Assembly: GCF_036099295.1 (NCBI RefSeq)
Contig: NZ_CP107976.1
Span: 1,798,001-1,862,000 of the forward strand
Reading direction: 5' to 3'
Length of the DNA stretch: 64,000 nt
Source of the DNA: Streptomyces sp. NBC_00358
Lineage (GTDB): Bacteria > Actinomycetota > Actinomycetes > Streptomycetales > Streptomycetaceae
The translations under genes and the position numbers were made by a program. Shown here piece after piece: positions 34,091 to 43,800 of this stretch (its first letter is position 1; every line of letters starts with the position of its first letter). Under the pieces are notes generated by a model. It was given only the letters and a program-made list of their open reading frames with translations. It was not told the DNA's origin and did not search any database.

Positions 34091-34123
34091 AGGTCGCAGG
34101 TTCAAATCCTGTCCCCGCTACTG
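34091..34123 (+). other. Attachment-site copy: 3' end of initiator tRNA (fMet)
   Basis: AGGTCGCAGGTTCAAATCCT followed by GTCCCCGCTACTGA has the T-arm (GCAGG-TTCAAAT-CCTGT) and acceptor 3' strand CCCCGC of an actinobacterial initiator tRNA. The D-arm and anticodon arm are absent upstream: sequence left of 34091 is protein-coding remnant. The normal tRNA terminator follows immediately. This is the structure of the distal att copy left by an element integrated in the tRNA 3' end; by geometry the element lies to the left. No integrase gene is seen and the full tRNA is not in the window. Confidence 0.75.
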
Positions 34124-34127
34124 AAAC

Positions 34128-34160
34128 CTGAGGGGCCGGCACATTGTGCCAGCCCCTCAG
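34128..34160 (+). terminator. tRNA-type terminator hairpin
   Basis: A 15-bp stem with one mismatch (34128-34142 with 34146-34160) and a three-base loop, four bases after the tRNA 3' end. It is the presumed native terminator of the tRNA gene whose 3' end was duplicated. Confidence 0.8.
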
Positions 34161-34384
34161 ACATGTTCAGTCCGCTGCCGCTCCCAGGGCGAAGCGCCAT
34201 CGACAAGGACGTCTCCACATGGCTGAGACAGACCAGTCGCGTCTCCGAACGGCTGCGCGCCCGGCCGTGACCAGTTCCTCATACCTGCCCAACGAGCAGT
34301 TCTTGGGTCGGACTTCTCCCTCTGCGTGGTTGTCGGACGTCAGGGCCGATCTCGCTTCGGGGGTGGAAAGCGGGGCACCTGCGG

Positions 34385-36616
34385 CTATTTCATGTAGACG
34401 AGTCCGTCGGTGGTGACGGCCGGGCGTCCGGTGGTGCCGACTACGACGATCCTGATGGTGTGGGTGGCACTGGTGGACCAGTTCTTGGTCCATGCCGCGT
34501 CGCGGTATTTGGTGGTGCTCGACTTCAGGTCGACAGTGGCCGTCTTGGTGCCGTCGACGTAGATGTAGGCCTGACCGGAGGTGCTGGCGCGCGAGACCAC
34601 CCAGGCTGCCGAGCGGCCGGTGAACTTCCAGCTGAGCGAGGCGTTCTTAGAGCTGGAGGTGTAGGACTTGCCGCCCAGGTAACTGGTGGAGGACTTGGTG
34701 GTCCAGGTACCGGTCCGGGTCGCCGAGGTCTCTTGGAGGATGACCGGGGTGGCCGTGGTGGTCGCTGTGGCGGTGTTGCCGGCCTGGTCGTGGGCCGTCA
34801 TCGACCAGGTGGTAGCGGTGCCGGAGTTCGAGGTCAGCGCGGCGGTGTACGTGGTGGGGCCGTAGGTGTGCGCCGACGGGCTCGTCAGGCGTACCTCCTT
34901 CAGGGCCGCGGCGTCGGTGGCCTTCCAGCCCAGGGCGACGGGAACAGCGGTGGTGTTGACAGTTCCGCTGGTCAGATTCACCGAGGGCTTGGTGGTGAAG
35001 GTCGGCGCGATGGTGTCGGCAACGACGGCGGCATTGGGAGTCACCGCCGTGCGCCCTGAGATGTGTACAGCTCGTACGGCGACGGTGTGGGTGCCCGCGG
35101 CCAAGGTCAGCGAGGCGGAGGTGGCGGTGGGGCCAGGGGTGGCCGTGACCTTACCGTCGACGATCACTTCGTAGCGCTTGACGAGTGAAGCGGGTGAAGT
35201 GATGGCCCAGTTCACCGTGAGCGGGCCCTTGGTGTAGGCGGTGGTGCCGGAGACGACCGCCTGGCCGAAGGCTTTGAGGGCGAGTCCGGTGACAGGGCCG
35301 CCGGCGAGGGTGCGGATGCCAGGCAGGGAGGCGTACAGCTTGTTGCCGGGGCACTCGGTGGCATAGCCGTCGCGGTGTCCGGAGATCCGGTAGAAGCTGG
35401 CGGTCTGCCCGAGCTTGAACTTGCCGTTGTCCATGCCTGCCGTCAGGTCCACCTTGCCGACGGGGTCATGGCCGTACTGTCCGAGCTTCCACGCGGCCAG
35501 GCGTGCCACGGAGGCTTTGGCGGCGGCGGAGGCGTCGATGGACGAGTACTCACCCAGGACCGCGATGCCGACGGTGTTGGTGTTGAAGCCCGGGTTGTGG
35601 GCGCCGATCACCGGCCGGTCCACACCTCCCATGCGCCCCTCGAAGACCGTTCCGCACTTGTCGACAAGGAAGTTGTACGCGATGTCCTTCCAGCCGTTGG
35701 ACTTGATGTGGTACGTGCGGATGGCGCGGACCAACGCGGCGGAGTCCGCGCAGGAGTAAGTGTTGGCATCCACAGTGTGGTGGACGAAGACCGCCTTGAT
35801 CTCGGTGCCGTATTCGGGCGCTTCGTCGTTCATGGACTCGTCGGCGCCCCACTGGGCGCGGGTGACGATCGTCGGCTCGGGCGCGTTCGACACCGGGGCG
35901 GGTGGCAGGGTGGCGGTGGGCGAGTCGCTAGGCGTCGGAGACGGAGACGGAGAAGCGGTGCCTGTGGTCGGCTCGTTGCTGGGGGACGGCGTGCTCGTCG
36001 CCGGGGTCGGCTCATCCGCCGAAGTGCCCGTGCTCGCGCCGGCGTCCGTCGGCTCGGTCGTCTCGTCTGAGGGTGTTGCGGACGGCTCGTCGGTCGCGTC
36101 GGTGGCGTAGGCGACGGGATCGGCGTCCGTTGCCGCCCGCCCCTCACCCGGGTCGACCATCTCCAACCGCATCCCGGTCGGGAGCGGTGAGCCCTGCCCG
36201 TTCACGCGGGCCTGCACACCGTCCGACGGACCGACCCATGCCGGTTCGGTCGCGCCCCGGCGGCTCTCCTCCGCCGGAGCGCCGTGCCCGCCCGTGTCTA
36301 GGGTGATCCAGGATCCCCACGCGCCGGTATGGGCGTTGCGGGCCCGCACCTGTACGGTGCCCGCTAACTGAACCGACGGCTTGGTCCATGACAGACCGAT
36401 CAGGCTGAACGCATCGGTGTCGTGCTGGGACACCTCGGCCCGGTCGCCCTTCGCTGTTACCGCCGTGGTGTGCACTGCGGTGTGCACCGGTCCGGTCACT
36501 CGCGGGGCGCTTTTGCCGTCCCGGTCGCCGTCGGTTCCATGAACTCCCTGAAACACGGCGACGCCGGTCACGGCCGCCGCTACCACGGCCGCCGTCCCCC
36601 ATATACGTCTCTTCAT
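34385..36616 (-). CDS. Secreted PGRP-type N-acetylmuramoyl-L-alanine amidase
   Basis: 743 residues from the ATG at 36616 (MKRRIWGTAAVVAAAVTGVA signal/anchor region). A beta-rich region (about 60-165) and a Ser/Thr/Pro linker (about 180-245) precede the amidase_2/PGRP domain (about 250-430). Zinc ligands are visible: His in AVFVHHTVDANTYSC, His in YRISGHRDG and Cys in ATECPG. Behind it are Ig-like repeats (about 450-640) and a C-terminal beta-sandwich-like domain (SYTSSSKNASLSWKFTGRSA), probably for carbohydrate or wall binding. It cleaves the lactyl-peptide bond of peptidoglycan outside the cell. It sits between the att site and the rhs locus, transcribed in the same direction as rhs. Confidence 0.9.
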   Translation of the reverse strand: MKRRIWGTAAVVAAAVTGVAVFQGVHGTDGDRDGKSAPRVTGPVHTAVHTTAVTAKGDRAEVSQHDTDAFSLIGLSWTKPSVQLAGTVQVRARNAHTGAWGSWITLDTGGHGAPAEESRRGATEPAWVGPSDGVQARVNGQGSPLPTGMRLEMVDPGEGRAATDADPVAYATDATDEPSATPSDETTEPTDAGASTGTSADEPTPATSTPSPSNEPTTGTASPSPSPTPSDSPTATLPPAPVSNAPEPTIVTRAQWGADESMNDEAPEYGTEIKAVFVHHTVDANTYSCADSAALVRAIRTYHIKSNGWKDIAYNFLVDKCGTVFEGRMGGVDRPVIGAHNPGFNTNTVGIAVLGEYSSIDASAAAKASVARLAAWKLGQYGHDPVGKVDLTAGMDNGKFKLGQTASFYRISGHRDGYATECPGNKLYASLPGIRTLAGGPVTGLALKAFGQAVVSGTTAYTKGPLTVNWAITSPASLVKRYEVIVDGKVTATPGPTATSASLTLAAGTHTVAVRAVHISGRTAVTPNAAVVADTIAPTFTTKPSVNLTSGTVNTTAVPVALGWKATDAAALKEVRLTSPSAHTYGPTTYTAALTSNSGTATTWSMTAHDQAGNTATATTTATPVILQETSATRTGTWTTKSSTSYLGGKSYTSSSKNASLSWKFTGRSAAWVVSRASTSGQAYIYVDGTKTATVDLKSSTTKYRDAAWTKNWSTSATHTIRIVVVGTTGRPAVTTDGLVYMK

Positions 36617-37442
36617 GCCTTTTGGTTCCCCTTTTGTCAATGATGGCGTCGCGGACCGGGAGTATTCCTCAACCGATGCAGGCCAGAGTAATGGAAGCAT
36701 GAAGGGGGGAGAAGCGCATAATCGACGACAGCGAATTCTGTCCTTTATGTACACTATCACCGCTTCGCGTAATGAACATCAGGAAAATTTAACCCCTCCG
36801 CGGTTGCCTCGCTCCTGGTAAATTCGGATGGCTCGGCGCAGAGGTGATTATGCGCGTAATTGGCGGACTGGCATCGCCGAGGTCGCCGGTGCGGAACATC
36901 GCAGATATGCCGACAAGGAAGATCTGAACCCTGCCGACCGTGCGGAGGGTAGCGTTTCTGTACCTGCTCGAACCGTCAGGGTTCTCAAGGCCGAGGGAAA
37001 ATCGTTTCAGTCACATTTGCTCCATGACCTGGTCTTGCGCAAGCCTACCCAAGCAGAGCTTCCGGGCTGAGTGTCTGGAATTCGAGCGAGCACCCACCCT
37101 TTCCCTGGGTTTGGCCCTCAACTCCTTGACCATCGACCCGATGGTCTGACCGGCGGCCTGCGCCAACTCGACCGCATCGTGCTGGAATTCCTCCAGGTGC
37201 CGACCGGTACCCTCATGGCCCAGGTCCTCCCTGCTCGGAGTGTCTCGACTCAGGACGGCACATGCACATGGGGACATGATCGCCCTTACGGATGCGGGTC
37301 CTTCTAGCCATGGGCAGATCGACGAGGTGGACATAGCGCGGCCCGGGTCGAACGAGGCACCGGCCAGCCGCGGAGGTGAACCTCTGTCCAAAGCCGAAAC
37401 GGCCCGCCGGAGAATCCGACGGACCGTCACGAAAGATCGAGA
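36617..37442. other. 826-bp region between amidase and rhs operon
   Basis: The first part (36630-36830) is clearly lower in GC than the window average and holds the amidase promoter and leader. Between 36830 and 37440 there are short frames on both strands (for example a 139-residue minus frame ending EELRAKPRERVG-like and plus frames of 60-80 codons). None has a convincing ribosome site or a recognised family. It may contain decayed remnants of rhs-associated cassettes. Confidence 0.4.
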
Positions 37443-37649
37443 CTAGGACTTACTGTTGCTCCGCTTGAATATCCGTAATTTGACTGCCTTCCCGACCCTC
37501 CAGAGCAAGGTTACGGTGAAGAGAGAGAAGACGGACAGCCGGAACACGGCGTCAGCGAATATCTGGCCGGGGTGATCCAGCAGCTTCACCCCGATGATTA
37601 GCAACTGCCAGAAGTGGACGAATATCCCCATCATCCGAAGTGGTTGCAT
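37443..37649 (-). CDS. Small hydrophobic protein downstream of rhs
   Basis: 68 residues with one or two membrane helices (GIFVHFWQLLIIGVKLLDHP and AVFRLSVFSLFTVTLLWRVG) and a basic tail (KLRIFKRSNSKS). It lies 48 bases after the coupled 64-residue gene, on the same strand as rhs. No ribosome site is obvious; MMGIFVHF a few codons in is another start. Position and size would suit a second accessory or immunity-type protein of the Rhs locus, but no family is recognised. Confidence 0.4.
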   Translation of the reverse strand: MQPLRMMGIFVHFWQLLIIGVKLLDHPGQIFADAVFRLSVFSLFTVTLLWRVGKAVKLRIFKRSNSKS

Positions 37650-37697
37650 CGCCAGGACTGGGTGTGCGCGAGGCTAAGGTCTTCCTCGGTCATTCCG

Positions 37698-37892
37698 CTA
37701 TCTCGTTCTCCGCGGTCTGCGTATCGCGATCGCGATAGCCGCCCCGACGATAATTCCAGGGATGATCAGGATTCCGAGTGACAATTTTGGCATCACGAGG
37801 TGCGCCAGGTAGATACTGCTCACGCTGGCGATGGCAGCGATGATGGACCCGACACGGTCGGGTTTACGATCAGACGAGCGCATTTGTGTCAT
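37698..37892 (-). CDS. 64-residue two-helix membrane protein, candidate Rhs immunity protein
   Basis: The ATG at 37892 begins five bases after the rhs TGA (37898-37900), and a GGGG run in the rhs 3' end can serve as ribosome site, so translation is coupled to rhs. The protein has a short basic N-terminus (MTQMRSSDRKPDRVG), two membrane helices (SIIAAIASVSSIYLAHLV and LSLGILIIPGIIVGAAIAIA) and ends RRPRRTR. Genes placed directly after polymorphic toxins usually encode cognate immunity, and membrane immunity proteins pair with membrane-targeting toxin tips. That assignment is from position; no family match is recognised. Confidence 0.6.
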   Translation of the reverse strand: MTQMRSSDRKPDRVGSIIAAIASVSSIYLAHLVMPKLSLGILIIPGIIVGAAIAIAIRRPRRTR

Positions 37893-37897
37893 CTTTT

Positions 37898-40800
37898 TCA
37901 GCCCCATCGGTAACTGCCCATTCCGCCTACACAGCCGAAGCCGCCGGCGAGCCCGGCCATGCCCCAGTCGATCGGCCCACCCCAGAAACCGTACGTGATG
38001 ACCGGCCCAGCTCCGGCTCCGCCCCACCACGCGCACTGTCTGACGTAGTGATTGTGAAATGTGCGAGACGCAGCCACATGATAGAGGTGGAAAACGCGAT
38101 GGTGCCTCATGTAGTGGACGGCTCGGTAGCGTGCACGATGCCAGTAGCGGCGCCAATGCGGCCATTGCCCATTGATGTCGTAGCAGTTGACGGGATCGGC
38201 GGCGCAGTAGTCGTATGCGTTGGCGCTGCCGCCGGGGACGGGGTCGACGGACAGGAATCGACCGGTGGCGGAGTTGTAGAGGCGGGCTCCCATGAGGGTG
38301 AGACCCGTGGGAGTTTCGGTGGAGCGGACCTTGGCGCCGAGCCACCCGTAGCGGGTGGGCTGCTGTCCGGCACGCGGGTTGCCGAACTCGTCGGTGTCCA
38401 GGACGGTCGGGGCGACGGTGGTGTCCAGGGGGAGCTGGAGGGTGATGTCGCCGTGGAGGTTGGCCAGTTGCAGGACGGTGGCGCCGGTTTTGGTGCTGGT
38501 GGCGGCGAGGTCGCCTGCGGGGCCGTCGATGTTGCGGGTGAGGTTGCCGCTGGTGTCTTCGGTGATCCAGCGGGGGCTGTCGCTGTCGGAGTCGTAGTGG
38601 TTGGTTTTGACGGCGGTCTGGGTCCAGGTGCCGGAGGTGTTGGTCTCGGTGGTCCAGGCGCGGAAGCGCTGGTTGGAGTCGAGGGTCCAGGTCTGGCGCT
38701 GGGTGCCGGCGGTCTGCTGCTGGACGAGGTCGCTGTTGTAGTAGGCGAGGGTGGTGCCCGGGAGGGCGGTGGTGCGGCCGAGGTTGTCGTAGGTGTAGCC
38801 GGTGTCGACGATTCGGTCGGCGCTGTCGTAGGTGCTGCTGGTCGTGGTAGCGCCGGTGGTGGTGCAGTCGAGGCCGGTGTCCGCGGCGGCGGTGGCCAGG
38901 GATTTGCGGTTGCTGTTCTTGTCGAAGGTGTAGGCGCGGGTGGTGCAGACGGCGTCGGCGCCGGTGTCCTGGACCTGAGCGAGGCGGCCGGTGTTGTCGT
39001 AGGTGTAGGCCTGGGAGGCGGTGACGCCGGGAGTGCCGCCGTGGACGACGATCTGGCTGTGGGTGTTCTCGCTGACGGTGTCGGCCACGAGGACGGTGCC
39101 GTCGCTGGTGCGGGTGTAGGTGCGGGCGGTGGCTGAGCCGGTGGTGTCCTGCTCGTCGGTCTGGGTGTAGCCGCCGGGCAGGGTCTGGGTGGCCAGGTCA
39201 CCGTCGGCGTCGTAGCGGGCGGTGAAGGTGCCGGCGACCGAGTCGGTGACCGAGGTGGTCAGGCCGCGCGGGTCGATGGCGGTGTCGTAGGTGTACGTGG
39301 TCGTCGAGGGGACCGTGTCGGTGGTCTTCGAGGGACGGTCGAGGGCGTCGTACTCGGTGGTGGTGGTTGCCCCGTCGGCGTCGGTGTAGGTCATCTGACG
39401 GCCGAGCTGGTCGAACGTCTTGGTGATGGTGCCGCCGCCGGTGGAGGTCTGATTGTTCGCCAGACCGGTCGCCGCGTCGTAGCCGGTGGTGACGGCCGGG
39501 ACGGCCGTGCCGAGCCCGCCGGTGATGGTGACGGTGGTGGGCCGGCCGGCGGTGTCGTAGCCGTTGGCGGTGGTGCGGGTGGTGCCGTTGGCGGTCTCGG
39601 CCAGCTTGGCGACCTGGCCGTCGACGGCGTACTCGGTGGTCTTGGTCGGCAGCTGGGTGGGGTTGGAGCCGCCACCGGTGATCGCCGCAACCGGTGCGGT
39701 CTGGCAGACCATGTCAGCCCACTCCGGCCGGCCGTTGCAGGTGCCCGTTCCGGTGGCGGAGTAGTAGGTGGTCAGCGTCGCGCCCGCGTCGCTGCCGGTG
39801 GAGGCGGGCAGGGCGGTCTTGATGACCCGGCCCTGGTCGTCGTAAGTGGTAGTCGTGGTCAGCGCCAGACCGCCCGGGTCCTTCGTCTTGCTGGTGGGCA
39901 CGCCCTTGACCCAGTCGAAACCGGTCGCCGCCACCCGCGGGTCGGCGGTCAGAGCCGGCCAGGCCCGCAGCTGGGCGCCGGTGGTCTGCTTGGTGACCTG
40001 ATTCTTGACCACGGCGGTGCCGTCGGTGGGACGGCCGCTGTCGTATTCCTTGAGAGTCTGGGTGCGGGCGATGACCTTGCTGCCGGCCTGGGCGACGGTG
40101 GTGGCGCCGCTGAGGAGCTTGGATCCGAGGACGACCTGGTGGACCGGGCCGTCCCCCTCGACTTCGCGGGTGCCGGTGTCGTTGTAGACGCTGGTGGTGG
40201 ACAGCAGCTGGGCCCGCTCGGCCGAGGCCAGGTTGCTGATCCCGAGCCCGGTCAGTTCCGTCTTCTGGGCCGTGGTCGTGCCCAGGGCCAGTTCGCGGTT
40301 GGCCGCGGTCAGCGACCGGACCGTGTTGCCGAACTGGTCGTACTCGGTGACCGTGATGTGGTGGCCGGGGGTGGCTTCGTCGACCTCGCGGCCGGAGGCG
40401 TCCAGGTAGTGGATGCCGGCCCGGGTGTAGGAGCTTGCCGTCAGGGCGCTGCCGTCGTTGCCGGCGGGTACCTGGTCGGCGGGGAAGACCGCGGTGGCGT
40501 CACTGGGGGTGTCGGTCTGTGCCCAGGAGGCCAGAGCCGAGGTGCCGAGGTCTTCCGGTGCGGACGTTCCGGTCAACGGGACGCCGTAGACGATGCTGGT
40601 GGCCGCGGTGCCGTTGGTCTGGCTCGCGCTGCCCGGGGTGAGGGTGGGGCGGGAGGCCTTCAGCAGCATGCCGTCGCCGGCGGCCGGGTTGGAACCGGCC
40701 TGTCCGTAGGTGAAGGTCCACGGCAGCTGTCCGGCCGGGGTCAGCGTGGTGACACGGCCTGCGCTGTCGTAGGCGTAGGCGGTCTTCAGCGCGGGGCTGA

Positions 40801-43800
40801 TGCGCGGGTCCCACTGCTCACGCAGCCGGCCGCTGTCGTCGTAGGCGTAGGAGGCGATGGTCTGCACGGTGGACAGCGAGGCCCCGGGCACGGTCGACCA
40901 CAGCTTGATCGCCGAGACCTGGTCCTTGAAGTCGCCCAGCGCGGAGCCGGCCGCGGTGGTAGCGGTGGCGTAGACGAACTGCAGCACCCGGCAGCCCTTG
41001 ACCGACGGGTCGGCCGCACACGCCGAAGCGGAGACGGCCGAGGTGGGGGCGATGAGCAGCTTGGGGCGGGAAGTGTTGTACTCGCCCAGGGTGACCGCTT
41101 CGTTGACGGTGGTGGTCGTGGTGTTGGCCAGGCCGTCCAGGTAGGAGGTGGAAGCGTTCCACAAGGTGCTGCTGGCGCCCGCCGGGGTGAAGGTGGTGGT
41201 TTCGCCCTCAGTGTTCTTCAGGGTGAAGGTTCCGCTGAAGTCGCCGGTGAGGGTGTAGTCCTCGGCGCCGACCTCGGGTATCCAGCCGGTCTTCGCCGCG
41301 TTCTGGGTGAAGTTCAGGCGCGTGTCATCGCTCGAGGCTCCGATGCTCACCGACGTCGCAGAGGTTTTGGCCAGTACTGTCCACGGGGCGGAGGTCTGGT
41401 CGCCGGCGGCGCCGTAGAGCCATTCCTTTCCGAAGATCGGTGCCTGCTGGCCGGTGCCTGCCCCGGCCTGCGGAGAGCGGGAGGAGGCGGTGCGGTCGAC
41501 GGACAGGCCGAAGACGGAGGCATCGTTGTCGGAGAGCGTGTAGTCACCGGTCAGCAGGTTCACCGAACCCGGTCCGACGTCCTCGCCCGCGGCGCCGTCG
41601 GCGGTGCGGTCGACGGTGACATCGACCGGGTCCGACGAGGCGGAGGCGCTGGAGGGGCCGATGAAGTCGGCCCGGATCTGCACCGCTCCGTCCGGGTTGA
41701 CCGTGGAGGTGGCGTTCCAGATCAGCTTCGGGGTCTTGCCGCTGGTCAGGGCCACCGGCCAGGTAGTCAACGGCTGGCCTGCCACCGTCACGTCACCCGC
41801 GGGGACGGTGGTCCAGGTGTCGGCCTCGCCTCGGCGCCAGGAGAAGGTGGCCTTGTCGAACTTCGAGCCGTCCGCCTCGGCGGTCAGCGGAAGCCGGGCA
41901 GCGGTGCGGGTGCCCTCGTCAGGGCTGGTCACACCGCCGGGGCCGACGTGGAAGGTGTAGGACAGGGCCTCGGACTTGTTGTCGGCCTTGTCGGTCGCCC
42001 GCACCTGCAGCGTGTTGGTGCCCGCCTTGGCCGGCTTGACGGTGATGCTGACCGGGGTGGTGCCGCTGGTGGCCACCTTCGTCCAGGTCGTTCCGTCCAG
42101 TGACCACTCGATGCCGTTCTGGTCACCCGACGGGGGCGTCACCTTGAACACGCCCGCCTGGCCGACGCCCTTGACCCACGAGGCGGAGGGATAGTCGGTG
42201 GAGGTCACCGCGGTCGGCGCGGACGGTGCGGAGGTGTCGACGGTGAACGTCGCGTACGCCGACCAGTCGTTGTTGTAGTGCAGCCCGTCGTAGGGGTTGG
42301 TGCGGAACTTGTAGGTCTTGCCGTTGGTGAGCAGACCCGAGGGAACCGTCACCGTCGCCGGCTGCCCGGAGGGCACGTAGGGAGAGACCAGGTAGTTGCC
42401 GACCTGCGCGTTGGTGGTGGCGTCGTCGATCTCGAAGGTGCCGTCGACCTTGTCGTTGTTGGCGTCGACGAAGGTGTCGCTCAGCGTCGGCGTCGTGGTG
42501 TTGACATACCAGGCACCTGAGGCGTCCTGGAAGAACGGCGGGCCGGCCTGCTGGTCGGTTCCGGTCTTGGGCCGGTAGTTGTAAGTCACCGTCAACTTCG
42601 GCGGATTCGACGCGGCGTTGGCCGAGTTGAACCGCTTCCACTGCGCGGTCGCCGTCTCACTCGGCGCACGCAGGCCCATGCCGGAGGTGACGTTCTTCGC
42701 CGAGGCCCACGTCTGCACCAGATTGGTGACATCCGCGTTCACCCAGCCGTCCGGCGCCGAGGTGCAGCCGGGATTTCCCTTGGTCTCGGTCGACGTCGCC
42801 GAGGCGGTGGCCGGCCAGGTCGGCTGGGAGGTCCAGCGCGAGGCGGTGGACGCCGTGGCCGTGCTGTACACGCCCCACGGGTAGGCCGCACAGTCGGTGT
42901 TGCCCGAGTGGAAGTTCCACAGGCTCAGTTTCGCGCTCGAGACCAGCGAGTCCGAGATCGGCTTGGTGTTCCAGTTGATGAAGGAACGGGCCGTGCGCGG
43001 TGTGCCGTCGCTGTTGGTCGTTCCCGGGTTGCCCATGTCGAGTTCGACGTCGGTGGACCAGTCGACCGTCTCGCCCTGCTGGACGTAGGTGTCGAACACG
43101 TTGGACAGCGCCGAGGTCGAGGGGTCGACCGTGACCGGGTACTGCGTCTTCGGGTCGGCGAGGAACTTCGCGTCCGGGGTGAACACCAGATCGATGGTCC
43201 CCTTGGCGCGGACGACCTTCACCTTCACCGGTGCCCGGTGCGTGTGCTCGCCGGAGACCTTGTCCACCCGCGCGTCCCACATCACCGGGGCGGGCATGGT
43301 CGCCTGCTTCTTGCCCTTCCTGTCCGTGAAGAGCAGGCTCCCGTCCTTCAGCTGACGCACCTTCAGGCCCTTGGCCTTCAGCGGCAGCGTGTACGAGTAG
43401 CCGTTGCCCGGACGAGCGCCGAGGACGACGTACTGCTCGAAGCCGGTACGGGTCGCCTCGACCACCACGTCCGCGCCGGACGCGGCCCCCGCGTACGTCG
43501 CGCGGTTGCCCTTCAGCTTCGGCCTGGGCAGATCGCCCTTCCACTGCAGGGCGATCTGCCGGTCGCCCTCGCCCAGCGTCACCAGGTCATGTACCGCCGA
43601 AGCGGACCGCTTCACGCCGGCCGACGTGGCCTGACCGCCGCCCAGACGCAGGCCCCGCGGATGAGCCTTGGGCTCCACCCGCCCGCCGACCGCCCGCAGA
43701 TCCAGATCGACCGAACGCCACTTGCCCGCGTCCTTGAACCGCACCGGACCGGCCGACAGCTCCGTCGTCAGCGAACCATTGGCGTTCACCCACGTCGTGG

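Noticed and set aside
37011..37430. A 139-codon minus frame between the amidase and rhs genes
   Set aside because: No ribosome site, mixed composition and an equally plausible plus frame; not supported as a gene.
40139..42103. 654-codon plus-strand frame inside rhs
   Set aside because: Antisense shadow of the YD-repeat region; repetitive Gly/Val composition follows from repeated DNA on the other strand.
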